A stretch of DNA of 33,140 bases from DASUZD01 sp036377055 (GCA_036377055.1 DASUZD010000332.1:1-33140); one strand, 5' to 3'. Positions 1 through 9,022 are shown, counted from the stretch's first letter. Program-made: numbers and translations. The notes: generated by a model not told the origin, from the sequence alone.

Positions 1-2
1 GC

Positions 3-1256
3 GAGCACGGCCTGCGGATCGCGCACGTCCTGCTGACGCACAACCACGCCGACCACCTCTCCGGCCACGGCCGCCTCGCCGCCGCGACCGGCGCCACGCT
101 CCACGCGCCCGCGACCACCGGCGCCGAGTACGAGCACGAGCCGCTCGAGGACGGGAGCGTCGTCGAGCTCGGCCGAGCCCGCATCGTCGCGCTCCGCACG
201 CCCGGGCACCGGCCCGAGCACACCGCCTTCGTCGTCCACGACCGCGAGCGCGCCGAAGCCCCGTGGCTCCTCTTGACCGGCGACTCGCTCTTCGTCGGCG
301 ACGTCGCGCGGCCCGACCTCGCGATCGAGCCCGAGGAGGGAGCGCGCGAGCTGCGCCGGTCGCTCGACCGCCTCTTCGAGCACGAGGACTACGTCGAGGT
401 CTGGCCAGGCCACGTCGGCGGCTCGCTCTGCGGCGGCGCTGACATGAGCGAGAAGCCCTCGACGACCCTCGGCTTCGAGCGCCGCTTCAACCCGCGCGTC
501 GCGCTCGCCGGCGAGGAGTTCACGCGCGCGCTGACGAGCAACCTTCCGCCCCAGCCGCCGAGCTTCCGCCGGATCGTCGAGCTGAACCGCGGACCGCTGA
601 TCACGACCGCCGCACCTGTCGAGCCGCTCGCACCGACACGCGTCGAAGAGCTCCTCGAAGACGGCGCGGTGATCGTCGACACGCGCGCACCGCGCGAGTT
701 CGACGCGGCGCACGTTCCCGGCTCTATCAACGTGACGGCGATCGAGACCGGCGTCGGCACCCGCGCGGCCTGGGTCGTCGACCCCGATGCCGAGGTCGTA
801 GTCCTCGCGCCGAGCGACGCCGAAACGACCACCATCGCGCGCAAGCTCGAGGCCGTCGCGATTCGGAAGCTCAACGGTTTCGTCTCCGGCGGCATCGGCG
901 CGTGGCAGGCCGCCGGCCTACCGACCTCGTCGACGCACGCGATCGACCCGCACGGGCTCGCCGAACGCCTCCGCGCAAACGACGTCACCCTCCTCGACGT
1001 GCGAGAGGACGACGAATGGAAGGAGGGACACGTCGCCGGCTCGCTCCACGTGCCGTACCGCGAGCTGCGGAAGAGCCCGCCCGCAGAGCTGAGCCGGAAC
1101 GGCAAGCAACTCGCGGTCGCCTGCAGCGCCGGCAACCGCAGCTCGCTCGCCGCGTCGCTCCTCGAGCGCGCGGGACGAGGCGACGTCGTGCACGTCGGAG
1201 ACGGCGGGATCGAGGACCTCGAGCGCGAGGGAATCGAGCTCGTCAGCGGCGCGTAA
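3..1256 (+). CDS. Persulfide dioxygenase-like MBL-fold hydrolase fused to two rhodanese domains (5' partial)
   Basis: The gene is cut by the left edge; 417 residues are visible. The N-terminal part is a metallo-beta-lactamase fold with the metal motif THNHADH (visible residues 12-18), TPGH, GDSLFVGDVARPDL and WPGH. This set is typical of ETHE1/CstB/Blh-type persulfide dioxygenases, which oxidise glutathione or CoA persulfide to sulfite. Two rhodanese modules follow. The first (about visible residues 210-310) reads VIVDTRAPREFDAAHVPGS, but its active-site region reads VVLAPSDAET and has no cysteine, so it is probably structural. The second (about 325-415) keeps a catalytic-loop cysteine in ACSAGNRSS. 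The fusion suggests cytosolic sulfide or persulfide handling with sulfur transfer in cis. The family call is confident; the exact persulfide substrate is inferred. It ends in TAA 62 bp before the next gene. Confidence 0.88.
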   Translation, partial: EHGLRIAHVLLTHNHADHLSGHGRLAAATGATLHAPATTGAEYEHEPLEDGSVVELGRARIVALRTPGHRPEHTAFVVHDRERAEAPWLLLTGDSLFVGDVARPDLAIEPEEGARELRRSLDRLFEHEDYVEVWPGHVGGSLCGGADMSEKPSTTLGFERRFNPRVALAGEEFTRALTSNLPPQPPSFRRIVELNRGPLITTAAPVEPLAPTRVEELLEDGAVIVDTRAPREFDAAHVPGSINVTAIETGVGTRAAWVVDPDAEVVVLAPSDAETTTIARKLEAVAIRKLNGFVSGGIGAWQAAGLPTSSTHAIDPHGLAERLRANDVTLLDVREDDEWKEGHVAGSLHVPYRELRKSPPAELSRNGKQLAVACSAGNRSSLAASLLERAGRGDVVHVGDGGIEDLEREGIELVSGA

Positions 1257-1318
1257 CCGCGGCGGCCGCTCGCGCGTTCCAACCTCGCCCAGCTTTCCCA
1301 ACCTTCCGGGGGAACCAC

Positions 1319-3550
1319 ATGCATGCATCGATCTGCGGCCGGTCGACGCTCGTCGGCCTGCTCGCGCTCGCGATCGCGCTCGCCACGATCGCGACCGCCG
1401 GAGCGGCCAGCGACCCGTTCGACCTCGTGCCCGGCACCGCCGTGCTCGCCGACAACTTCAGCGGCGGCAACGGCGGCAACACCAGCTCGACGACGTCCTC
1501 GACGAACATCTTCTCGCCGTCCGTCTTCGTCGACTACAAGCGGTTCGGCGGCGAGCCGACCGTCACCGTCGACCGCTACGCCGGCGGGAACGACGTCACG
1601 TACGTCTCGGGACCGAACGGCTTCGTGTTCCCGCACTACAGCCCGTTCTTCAAGTCGACCGATCTCGGCGAGACCTTCCGCATCCCTGCCCACGTGCCGA
1701 GCTTCGGCCAGACGTTCGGCACCGGCGGCGGGGGCGGCGACAGCTACCAGGTCGTTGGCCAGCGAACCCACAAGGTCTTCTTCGTCGACCTGCCAGGCCC
1801 CGGCTGTGTGACGATGAACACGTCGTCCGACCAGGGCGAGACCTGGGTCGGCGACAACATCGGCTGCGGCCAGAGCCCGGGCGCGATCGACGACCGGCAG
1901 TGGGACGCCGTCGACGAGAGCGCGCCGCTTCCGGCCGGGAACACCGGCAACGTCTACGTCTCGTTCATCAACTTCACGAACGCTGTCGCGGGGACGCTGG
2001 CGCTCGCGCGGAGCACGCACGATGGCGCCCCCGGCACGTTCATCACCGATTCGGTCTGCAACACGCTCAACGGCCAGGTGCCGACGACCACAACCTGCCC
2101 TGACCCGCTCGATGTCGGGCTCCAGGTCGCCGGGCCGCCGGTGGTCGACTACTCCAACACGCACAACATCTACATCCCATTCGTGCGTGCCACGCCGATC
2201 ATCCCGGGCGTCAGCTCAGGCCCGCCCTACTCGCTCTGGATCGCGAAGTCGACCGACGGCGCGTCGACCTGGACGCGCAATCAGGTCGCCGACCTAGGCG
2301 CGCACAACCCGGTGAACCTCTTCCCGGAGCTCGCGATCGACAAGGCGGGGAACCTCTACTACACGTGGTCGCAGACCCAGGGGCCGGCGAGCGACGCGAG
2401 CGGCCTGACCGGCGAGCAGGACGTCTACTACACCTACTCGACCGACCGCGGCACGACGTGGGTCGCGCCGATCCCGCTCACGCAGGAGGCAAACGACTCG
2501 GCGGTCATGCCGTGGATGGTCGCGGGCGATTCGGGCCGCGTCGATCTCGTCTACTACAAGGCGAACAGCGGCCTGAACTCGAACGTCGGCTTCGACGCGA
2601 ACGGCCAGCCGATGGTCTGGAACGTCTACTTCGCCCAGTCGCTGAACGCGCTCAACGGCGGCAAGGATTTCAAGAGCGTCCAGATCAGCGACCACCCGAA
2701 CCACCTGGGCGGGATCTGCACCGCCGGCCTCTCGTGCTCGGGCGACCGTGACCTGCTCGACTTCTTCACGGTCGACATCGACCACCTGGGCGCGGCCAAC
2801 GTGGTCTGGGCCGACGACAACACGACCCGCGGGAGCGACACGCGCAACAAGTTCTCGCGGCAGCTCTCCGGCGTGAGCGTCTTCAAGAACCAGACGATCG
2901 GGCTGATGAACGCGTGGCCCATCAAGGACCACTCGGTGACCGACCGCGCGCACGACACGTACGACGAGCTCGGCGTGGCGAACCCGACCTGCCCGGGCAT
3001 GGACCTCCTCGGCACCTCCGCGAGCCGGACCGGCGACACGATCACGGTCTCGCTCACGCTCGACTCGGCGCCCACGGCGGCGAAGGCGATCGCATGCAGC
3101 AACGCGCCCGGCGTCGTCACGGGCGGGATCTGGTCGGCCGAGTTCTGGGCGGCCTCGAGCGGCAACGACGAGGGCTACGGCGAGAGCTTCTTCATCGGCT
3201 ATCGCGACAACCCGCCGAACGGAGCACCGGCCGGCGAGGCGGGTCGGTTCGACAACCTCAACCCGACGATCACGTCGCTCGAGTACCACCGGACGCAAGG
3301 AGCGACCGTCGGCGGTACGTGCGTCGCCGCCACGCCGCCGGCGCCGTGCACGATCACGCTGACGACGAGCGCGAGCGGGCTCGGGATCAAGTCCGGCTCC
3401 GGCATGTACTCGATCACGGGCCTGTCGACGTTCTTCGGCGGGAGCGACCAGACGACGCCGGTCGCGCTTCGCCTCGAGCTCGGCAACTCCGAGCAGTCCG
3501 ACGCGACCGCGCCGTTCGACGTGAACGGCACCGGCACGACGTCGCCCTAG
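1319..3550 (+). CDS. Secreted BNR/Asp-box (sialidase-like propeller) protein
   Basis: Encodes 743 aa. The ATG at 1319 is chosen because a purine-rich GGGGGA lies just upstream and a clean signal peptide follows (MHASICGRS, then a hydrophobic stretch and ATAGAAS). The reading frame is open further upstream, but that part lies over the rhodanese gene. The mature protein has several Asp-box motifs of the form S-x-D-x-G-x-T-W/F: KSTDLGETF, TSSDQGETW, KSTDGASTW and YSTDRGTTW. These mark blade turns of sialidase/BNR-type beta-propellers. No sialidase arginine triad or FRIP motif could be assigned, so enzymatic activity is not claimed. The region after about residue 550 has a beta-rich look (TSASRTGDTITVSLTLDS) and may be a separate domain. 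It is probably an extracellular glycan- or surface-associated protein. A GC-rich hairpin follows the stop codon. Confidence 0.85.
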   Translation: MHASICGRSTLVGLLALAIALATIATAGAASDPFDLVPGTAVLADNFSGGNGGNTSSTTSSTNIFSPSVFVDYKRFGGEPTVTVDRYAGGNDVTYVSGPNGFVFPHYSPFFKSTDLGETFRIPAHVPSFGQTFGTGGGGGDSYQVVGQRTHKVFFVDLPGPGCVTMNTSSDQGETWVGDNIGCGQSPGAIDDRQWDAVDESAPLPAGNTGNVYVSFINFTNAVAGTLALARSTHDGAPGTFITDSVCNTLNGQVPTTTTCPDPLDVGLQVAGPPVVDYSNTHNIYIPFVRATPIIPGVSSGPPYSLWIAKSTDGASTWTRNQVADLGAHNPVNLFPELAIDKAGNLYYTWSQTQGPASDASGLTGEQDVYYTYSTDRGTTWVAPIPLTQEANDSAVMPWMVAGDSGRVDLVYYKANSGLNSNVGFDANGQPMVWNVYFAQSLNALNGGKDFKSVQISDHPNHLGGICTAGLSCSGDRDLLDFFTVDIDHLGAANVVWADDNTTRGSDTRNKFSRQLSGVSVFKNQTIGLMNAWPIKDHSVTDRAHDTYDELGVANPTCPGMDLLGTSASRTGDTITVSLTLDSAPTAAKAIACSNAPGVVTGGIWSAEFWAASSGNDEGYGESFFIGYRDNPPNGAPAGEAGRFDNLNPTITSLEYHRTQGATVGGTCVAATPPAPCTITLTTSASGLGIKSGSGMYSITGLSTFFGGSDQTTPVALRLELGNSEQSDATAPFDVNGTGTTSP

Positions 3551-3562
3551 CACGCCTCGCGA

Positions 3563-3593
3563 GGGAGGGCGTCGCTCGATGCGGCGCCCTCCC
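3563..3593 (+). terminator. GC-rich hairpin after the Asp-box gene
   Basis: GGGAGGGCG (3563-3571) pairs perfectly with CGCCCTCCC (3585-3593) across a 13-nt loop, 13 bases after the stop at 3550. There is no T-tract, so it could be a U-less intrinsic terminator or an mRNA 3' stabiliser. Confidence 0.5.
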
Positions 3594-3607
3594 GCCGCCG
3601 AACCGGC

Positions 3608-3613
3608 TACCTT
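3608..3613 (+). promoter_or_regulatory. -10 element TACCTT, predicted leaderless start
   Basis: TACCTT fits the actinobacterial -10 pattern TANNNT. It ends exactly six bases before the GTG at 3620, so transcription would start at the initiation codon. No convincing -35 box or ribosome-binding site is present. Confidence 0.45.
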
Positions 3614-3619
3614 GCGCGC

Positions 3620-4231
3620 GTGCGGCCTGAGCCCCCAGCGGCTGTTCCCGCGCGTCGCCGTTCCCTGCGTATCGGCGCCGTCGTCGCGCTCGCGCTCGCG
3701 GCCGCGTTCGTCGCCTGGCTCGTCGTCCGCGGGGACGACTCCGGCTCGTCGACGACCACGACGGCCTCGAGCCCCGCGACGACCGCGACGCAAGGCCCGA
3801 AGACGAAGCCGCTGCTCGAGGCCGCGAGCGTGCCGACGCTGAAGACGGTCGCGGCTCTCGTCGGGCACCCGATCTACTGGGCCGGTGCGAAGTCGGGCAC
3901 GACGTACGAGCTCACGCGGACGACCGACGGCCGCATCTACGTCCGCTACCTGCCCCCGGGCGTGAAGGTCGGCGACAAGCACGCCGACTACCTCATCGTC
4001 GCGACCTACCCGGTCCGCGACGCGTACCGGGCCGTGCAGACGGCGTCGAAGGAGAACGGCGCGGAGGCGTTCCGGATCAAGAACGGCGGCCGAGCGGTGC
4101 TGAACAAGCGCGCCCCGACGAACGTCTACTTCGCATACCCGCGCTCGAACTACCAGATCGAGGTCTACGACCCGCACCCGGGTCGCGCGCGGAACCTGGT
4201 CGCCTCCGGAAAGATTCGACCCATTCGCTGA
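3620..4231 (+). CDS. Membrane-anchored protein of unknown function
   Basis: Encodes 203 aa from GTG. A short Pro/Arg-rich cytoplasmic tail (residues 1-18) precedes one membrane segment (about 19-40, RIGAVVALALAAAFVAWLVV). A Ser/Thr-rich linker follows (GSSTTTTASSPATT), then a compact extracytoplasmic domain of about 140 residues containing GHPIYWAGAK and YELTRTTDGRIYVRYLPPG. I do not recognise the domain. The topology resembles the small membrane-tethered proteins common in Thermoleophilia. It ends 6 bp before the GTG of the large membrane protein, so the two are likely co-transcribed. The start is supported by the -10 box directly in front. Confidence 0.78.
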   Translation: MRPEPPAAVPARRRSLRIGAVVALALAAAFVAWLVVRGDDSGSSTTTTASSPATTATQGPKTKPLLEAASVPTLKTVAALVGHPIYWAGAKSGTTYELTRTTDGRIYVRYLPPGVKVGDKHADYLIVATYPVRDAYRAVQTASKENGAEAFRIKNGGRAVLNKRAPTNVYFAYPRSNYQIEVYDPHPGRARNLVASGKIRPIR

Positions 4232-4237
4232 GGCCGC

Positions 4238-6589
4238 GTGACGCTCGCCGTCGGGTGGCTGCTGCTTCCGCTTCTCCTCGGGCTGCTCTCGCTCGGCTGC
4301 GGCCTCCTGCTCGAGACCATCGCCGGGACGCCCCTGCCGGGCGCGCTCCTCCTCCCCGCCGGCTTCGCGCTCGTCGTCGTCGCGACGCCGTTCGCTTCGC
4401 TCTCCGCCTCGACGGCCTCGCTCGCGGCTCCGCTCGCCGTGGGCTTGGCGGTTGTGGGGATCGGAACCTCGCCGCGTCTCCGCTCGCTGCGGCCGGACTG
4501 GTGGGCCGCCGGCGCCGGCGCCGCCGCCTACGCCGTGTACGCCGCGCCCGTCGTCCTCTCGGGCCGCGCCACGTTCGCCGGCTACATCAAGCTCGACGAC
4601 ACGGCGACGTACTTCGCGATGCTCGACCGGCTCGAGACGGACGGCCGCTCGCTTGCGGGATTGGCGCCTTCGACCTACGAGGCGACGCTCGCGACCAGCC
4701 TCGCCTACGGCTACCCGGTGGGCTCGTTCGCGCCGCTCGCGGTCTCTCAGCGGCTGCTGCGGACGGACGTTGCCTGGCTGTGGCAGCCGTACCTCGCGTT
4801 CCTCGCCGCTCTGCTCGCGCTGACGCTCTACGCGCTCGCGTCGCGGCTGGCTACGGGACGTGCGTCGCGTGCCGTCGTCGCCTTCGTCGCGGCCCAGCCG
4901 GCGATCCTGTTCGGCTACTCGCTCTGGGGCGGGATCAAGGAGCTCGCCGCCGCTCTCTTCCTCGCGCTGCTCGCCGCGACGGTGGCGCTGCTTCTCGACG
5001 CTCGGTCGGCTAGGGCGGCCGTGCCCGCCGCGGTCGTGGCCGCGGGACTCGTGGACGTGCTGAGCCTCGGCGGCGCCGCGTGGCTTGCGCTGCTCGGAGC
5101 CGGGGCGCTGCTCGCGCTCGTGCTGCGTGGACGGGCGTTCGCGATCCGGGCTACCGGCGTGTTCGCGGCAGTCGCGGCGTTCTGCGCCATCCCCGCGATC
5201 GCCGCCGCCGTCGAGTGGCTGCCGCGCTCGGGCGCCTTCACGAGCGAGAGCGAGCTCGGGAATCTCCGCGGACCGCTGCGATTCGTGCAGATCGCCGGGA
5301 TCTGGCCTTTCGGCGACTTCCGCGACGTCCCGCACGAGAGCTTCCCGCCGGTCTACGTCCTGATCGGCGTCGTCGCCGCCGCGTGCGTGGTCGGGCTGGC
5401 CGCGGCCTGGCTTCGGCGCGCGTGGGGACCGCTCCTGTACCTCGGCGGGGCGCTCCTCGGCGCCGGCGTCCTCGACGGCTTCGGCTCGCCGTGGGTCGGC
5501 GGCAAGGCGCTCGCGACGGCCGCACCGGCCGCGCTCCTGCTAGCGCTCTGCGGCGCGGCGGCCGTCGCGGCGCGTGGGCGCATAGTTGAGGCCGCGGTCG
5601 TCGCGGCCGCGGTGATCGGCGGCGTCGTGTGGTCGAACGTCCTCGCCTATCGCGAGGTCTGGCTCGCGCCGGGCTCACGCCTCGCCGAGCTCGAGGCGAT
5701 CGGGAAGCGCTTCGCGGGCGACGGGCCAACCCTGATGACGGAGTTCGAGCCGTACGGCGCGCGACACTTCCTGCGCAGGCTCGACACGGAGGGCGCGTCC
5801 GAGCTCAGGCGCCACGTCATACCGCTGCGGAGCGGCCAGCCGGTCGAGCCGCAGGGCTACGCCGACATCGACCGGTTCGACCTTCCGTCGATCCTCGCGT
5901 ACCGGACGCTCGTGCTGCGTCGCTCTCCGGTCGAGAGCAGGCCGCCGTCGCCATACCGGCTCGTCGAGCGCCGCCACTGGTACGAGGTGTGGCAGCGCGA
6001 CGACCGCGCCGCGCGGGTCATCGAGCACCTGCCGCTCGGGAACGAGCTCGATCCTGCCTCGGCGCCGCGCTGCGCGGACGTCCAGCGGCTCGCAGGGCTG
6101 TCGGGCGTGCGACGGCTCGTCGCAGTGCCGCGCGAGCGCGTGGCCGTGCTCTCACTCGCGGCCTTGCGCCGCCCGAGCTCGTGGACGGCAGGCTACGTCG
6201 CCGGCTCGATCGACCCGCGCGGCTCCGGAAGCGTCTCGACCGCGTTCCGCGCGACGCCGGGGCGCTACGGCGTCTGGCTCGGCGGATCGTTCGTCGGCGC
6301 CTTCTCGGCGTCGATCGACGGACGCGACGTCGGCTCGGCGCGCCACCAGCTCGAGTGGTCGGGCCAGCTGGTCGAGCTCGGCGCCGCGCGGCTGGGCGGC
6401 GGCGCGCACACCGTCACGCTGCGTTACGACGCCGGCGGCTGGCGGCCGGGATCCCACGGCTTGGCGCCGTTCCCGGCCGGGCCGCTCGTGATCGCTCCTG
6501 CGGTCTCGCCTCGGCTCGTCTCGGTCGTGCCGTCGCAGGCGAGCCGGCTGTGCGGTCGCCGGCTCGACTGGGTGGAGGCGGTCGGCTAG
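4238..6589 (+). CDS. Large polytopic membrane protein, GT-C glycosyltransferase-like
   Basis: Encodes 783 aa from GTG, with a short GAGG four bases upstream. The N-terminal 420-440 residues contain about ten or more hydrophobic segments. A soluble loop after the third or fourth holds KLDDTATYFAMLDRL, an acidic motif in the place where GT-C transferases carry the DD/DE that binds the lipid-phosphate sugar donor. The C-terminal 340 residues are soluble: first a region with VERRHWYEVWQR, then a beta-rich end (ATPGRYGVWLGGSF and ARLGGGAHTVTLRYDAGGW). This layout resembles actinobacterial mannosyl- or arabinosyltransferase-like proteins with a carbohydrate-binding tail. A role in cell-envelope glycan assembly is inferred; the substrate is unknown. 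It ends convergently 11 bp from the HAF gene. Confidence 0.72.
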   Translation: MTLAVGWLLLPLLLGLLSLGCGLLLETIAGTPLPGALLLPAGFALVVVATPFASLSASTASLAAPLAVGLAVVGIGTSPRLRSLRPDWWAAGAGAAAYAVYAAPVVLSGRATFAGYIKLDDTATYFAMLDRLETDGRSLAGLAPSTYEATLATSLAYGYPVGSFAPLAVSQRLLRTDVAWLWQPYLAFLAALLALTLYALASRLATGRASRAVVAFVAAQPAILFGYSLWGGIKELAAALFLALLAATVALLLDARSARAAVPAAVVAAGLVDVLSLGGAAWLALLGAGALLALVLRGRAFAIRATGVFAAVAAFCAIPAIAAAVEWLPRSGAFTSESELGNLRGPLRFVQIAGIWPFGDFRDVPHESFPPVYVLIGVVAAACVVGLAAAWLRRAWGPLLYLGGALLGAGVLDGFGSPWVGGKALATAAPAALLLALCGAAAVAARGRIVEAAVVAAAVIGGVVWSNVLAYREVWLAPGSRLAELEAIGKRFAGDGPTLMTEFEPYGARHFLRRLDTEGASELRRHVIPLRSGQPVEPQGYADIDRFDLPSILAYRTLVLRRSPVESRPPSPYRLVERRHWYEVWQRDDRAARVIEHLPLGNELDPASAPRCADVQRLAGLSGVRRLVAVPRERVAVLSLAALRRPSSWTAGYVAGSIDPRGSGSVSTAFRATPGRYGVWLGGSFVGAFSASIDGRDVGSARHQLEWSGQLVELGAARLGGGAHTVTLRYDAGGWRPGSHGLAPFPAGPLVIAPAVSPRLVSVVPSQASRLCGRRLDWVEAVG

Positions 6590-6600
6590 CCGAACCGCCG

Positions 6601-7779
6601 CTAGGTCCGCCAGAGCGCCGCGTGGAACTCGCCACCCGTCGTGAAGCTCGAGCCCGCGACCTCGCCGCGTCCGTTGACGGCGTTGGCGCGGCTGTCGGTA
6701 CCGCCGAGGGTCCCGAGGTCGACCATCCCGCCCGTCCGGGTCCACGAGAAGGCGTGGCCCTGGCCGGCGGCGGTCGTGGCGTCGCCGACCACCTGGCCGC
6801 TCGCGTTCACCGCGACGGCGCTGCTGCCGGCGCCGCCGAGGGTGCCGAGGTCGACCATCCCGCCGGCCTCGGTCCACAAGAAGGCGTGGAACGGGCCGTC
6901 CGGGGCGATGTCGCTGAGGCCGACCACCTCGCCGCTCGCGTTCACGTCGTCGGCGAGGCTCGTGTCGCCGCCGAGAGTGCCGAGGTCGACCATCCCGCCC
7001 TTTTGGGTCCAGGAGAAGGCGTGCTGGGGAACGAACGGGCCGCCCGGGACGACGTCGCTGACGCCGATCACCTGTCCGCTCGGGGTCACGTCGACGGCGG
7101 TGCTGACATCGCCGCCGAGGGTGCCGAGGTCGACCATCCCGCCCTGGGGCGTCCACGAGAAGGCGTGCGCGGCGACGTTCCCGGCCAGCTCGCTGTTGCC
7201 GACCACCTGGCCGCTGGGACTGACCGCGCCGGCAGAGCTGCCAGTGCCGCCGAGCGTGCCGAGGTCGACCATCCCGCCTGCCTTGGTCCAGGAGAAGGCG
7301 TGGAACTCGCCCGCGGCGGTCGTGCTCTCGCCGACCACCTCGCCGCGTGCGTTCACGCCGTAGGCGGTGCTGAAGGTGCCGCCGAGCGTGCCGAGGTCGA
7401 CCATCCCGCCCGACTGGGTCCACGAGAACGCGTGCGTGGCGCCCCCGGGGGCGAGATTGCTCTCGCCGACGACCTGGCCGCTTGCGTTCACGGCCCTGGC
7501 GGTGCTGAAGCTGCCGTCGCCGAGGGTGCCGAGGTCGACCATGCCGCCCGCCTGCGTCCAGGAGAACGCGTGAATCCCAAAGGAAGCGACCGCGCTCTCG
7601 CCCACCACCTGGCCGCTCGCGTTCATGGCGTGGGTTTCGCTGAAGGTGCCGCCGAGCGTGCCGAGGTCGATCGCAGTCACGGTCGAGCTGGCTGCGCGCG
7701 CCAGTCCGGTCGAGGCGCCCGCCGCGACGGTCAGAAGAGCCGCCAGGACGACGGCGCCGAAGACTCGCATCGAGGTCAA
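6601..7779 (-). CDS. Secreted HAF-repeat protein (downstream copy)
   Basis: Encodes 392 aa. The TTG at 7779 is preferred over the ATG three codons later for two reasons. A GGGGGA lies five bases upstream, and the paralogue next door aligns from the same codon (MTSMRVFG against MISLRFFG). A signal peptide (1-29) is followed by eight copies of a roughly 44-residue unit with the core DLGTLGG, VNASGQVVG and HAFSWTxxGGMV, closing with FHAALWRT. This matches the 'probable extracellular repeat, HAF family' (TIGR02913 type), which is predicted to form a secreted beta-structure of unknown function. It lies 15 bp downstream of the paralogue on the same strand, so the pair is probably one transcript. 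Confidence 0.85.
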   Translation of the reverse strand: MTSMRVFGAVVLAALLTVAAGASTGLARAASSTVTAIDLGTLGGTFSETHAMNASGQVVGESAVASFGIHAFSWTQAGGMVDLGTLGDGSFSTARAVNASGQVVGESNLAPGGATHAFSWTQSGGMVDLGTLGGTFSTAYGVNARGEVVGESTTAAGEFHAFSWTKAGGMVDLGTLGGTGSSAGAVSPSGQVVGNSELAGNVAAHAFSWTPQGGMVDLGTLGGDVSTAVDVTPSGQVIGVSDVVPGGPFVPQHAFSWTQKGGMVDLGTLGGDTSLADDVNASGEVVGLSDIAPDGPFHAFLWTEAGGMVDLGTLGGAGSSAVAVNASGQVVGDATTAAGQGHAFSWTRTGGMVDLGTLGGTDSRANAVNGRGEVAGSSFTTGGEFHAALWRT

Positions 7780-8890
7780 CTCTCTCCCCCTCGTCTAGGT
7801 GTGCCAGAGCGTTGCGTGGAACGCGGCATTGCCGGTCGTGAGGCTCGAGCCCGCGACGTCGCCGCCTGCGTTGACGGCCGTGCCGGTGCTGAAGGTGCCG
7901 CCGAGGGTGCCGAGATCGACCATCCCGCCCGTCCGGGTCCAGGAAAAGGCGTGGCCCGCCGAATTCCCGGCAAGGGCGGCGTCGCCGACCACCTGCCCGC
8001 GCGCGTTCACGTCTTCGGCCTCACTCACGAAGCCGCCGAAGGTTCCGAGGTCGACCATCCCACCCGCCGGCGTCCAGTAGAAGGCATGCGTAGGGAGAAA
8101 CCGGGGGTCGCCCGGAACGGTCGTGCTGACGCCGACGACCAGGCCGGCGGAGTTCACGGCCGTGGCGGTGCTGAAGTCGCCGCCGAGGGTGCCGAGGTCG
8201 ACCATCCCTCCTGCCTTGGTCCAGGAGAAGGCGTGCGTGGGGACGAACCGGCCGTCGCCCGGAACGATTGCGCTCTCGCCGACGACCTGACCGCTCTCGC
8301 TCACGTCGACGGCCCTGCTGATGTCGCCTCCGAGCGTGCCGAGGTCGACCATCCCACCCGACTGGGTCCACGAAAAGGCGTGGAGCAGCCCTTCCGGTGT
8401 TCCGCCGGTGCCGACCACCTGTCCGCGGGAATTCACGTTCGTGGCGCTGCTGGCGCCGCCGCCGAGAGTGCCGAGATCGACCATCCCGCCCTTTTGCGTC
8501 CAGGAGAAGGCGCGGATGAAGCCAATGCTCGTGAAGCTGTCACCGACCACCTGGCCGGCCGCGTTCACTGCGGAGGCGACGCTCACGGTGCCGCCGAGGG
8601 TGCCGAGGTCGACCATGCCGCCTTGCTGGGTCCACGAGAAAGCGTGCTCCGTCAGCGCCTCGGCGGTGAGGCTGTCTCCGACCACCTGGCCGCGCGCGTT
8701 CACCGCGACGGCGGTGCTGAAGCCGCCGCCGAGCGTGCCGAGGTCGACCATGCCGCCTTGCTGGGTCCAGGAGAAGGCGTGCTCCGTCAGCGCCTGAGCG
8801 GTGTCGCTGTTGCCGACCACCTGACCGCTCGGGCTCACGTCGACGGCCTTGCTGGAGCGACCGCCGAGCGTGCCGAGGTCGATCGCGGTC
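6604..8890 (-). repeat. Sixteen-unit HAF repeat DNA spanning two genes
   Basis: A unit of about 130-140 bp recurs eight times in each gene. It centres on a conserved stretch read on the plus strand as ccgaggtcgaccatcccgcc, and the units are diverged rather than identical. The repetition keeps long antisense frames open on the plus strand across the whole region; these are shadows. The array is a natural substrate for recombination and repeat-number change. Confidence 0.8.
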
Positions 8891-8991
8891 ACGGTCGAGC
8901 GCCTCGCACTTGCCAGTCCGCTCGAGGCCGCTGTCGCGCCGGTCAGAAGAGCCGCCATTACGACGAGGCCGAAGAATCGCAGCGAGATCAA
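7795..8991 (-). CDS. Secreted HAF-repeat protein (upstream copy)
   Basis: Encodes 398 aa from the TTG at 8991. That start has AGGGGGA six bases upstream and gives a clean signal peptide (MISLRFFGLVVMAALLTG). The frame stays open further upstream, but that stretch overlaps the divergent hydrolase gene and looks non-coding. The mature protein has eight DLGTLGG/DLGTFGG-centred repeats of about 44 aa, each with GQVVGxS and HAFSWT, and ends FHATLWHT. Its organisation and repeat number match the downstream copy, so the two arose by whole-gene duplication. Repeats 5 and 6 carry longer loops (VPGDGRFVPT and VPGDPRFLPT). Function is unknown; an extracellular beta-repeat surface protein is inferred. 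Confidence 0.85.
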   Translation of the reverse strand: MISLRFFGLVVMAALLTGATAASSGLASARRSTVTAIDLGTLGGRSSKAVDVSPSGQVVGNSDTAQALTEHAFSWTQQGGMVDLGTLGGGFSTAVAVNARGQVVGDSLTAEALTEHAFSWTQQGGMVDLGTLGGTVSVASAVNAAGQVVGDSFTSIGFIRAFSWTQKGGMVDLGTLGGGASSATNVNSRGQVVGTGGTPEGLLHAFSWTQSGGMVDLGTLGGDISRAVDVSESGQVVGESAIVPGDGRFVPTHAFSWTKAGGMVDLGTLGGDFSTATAVNSAGLVVGVSTTVPGDPRFLPTHAFYWTPAGGMVDLGTFGGFVSEAEDVNARGQVVGDAALAGNSAGHAFSWTRTGGMVDLGTLGGTFSTGTAVNAGGDVAGSSLTTGNAAFHATLWHT

Positions 8992-9016
8992 TTTTGTCCC
9001 CCTAGTTCGGACAGCG

Positions 9017-9022
9017 ATGCTA
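9017..9022 (-). promoter_or_regulatory. -10 element TAGCAT of the HAF gene pair
   Basis: On the minus strand TAGCAT fits TANNNT. It places the transcript start near 9010, giving a leader of about 19 nt that contains the AGGGGGA ribosome-binding site before the TTG at 8991. Confidence 0.4.

Noticed and set aside
2294..5335. Minus-strand open frame of about 1,000 codons
   Set aside because: It is antisense to three well-supported plus-strand genes and its translation is Arg/Glu/Asp-rich shadow sequence without any recognisable motif.
6604..8890. CRISPR-like array
   Set aside because: The repeated units are about 130-140 bp, in frame, diverged and encode HAF protein repeats; no short identical repeats with unique spacers exist.
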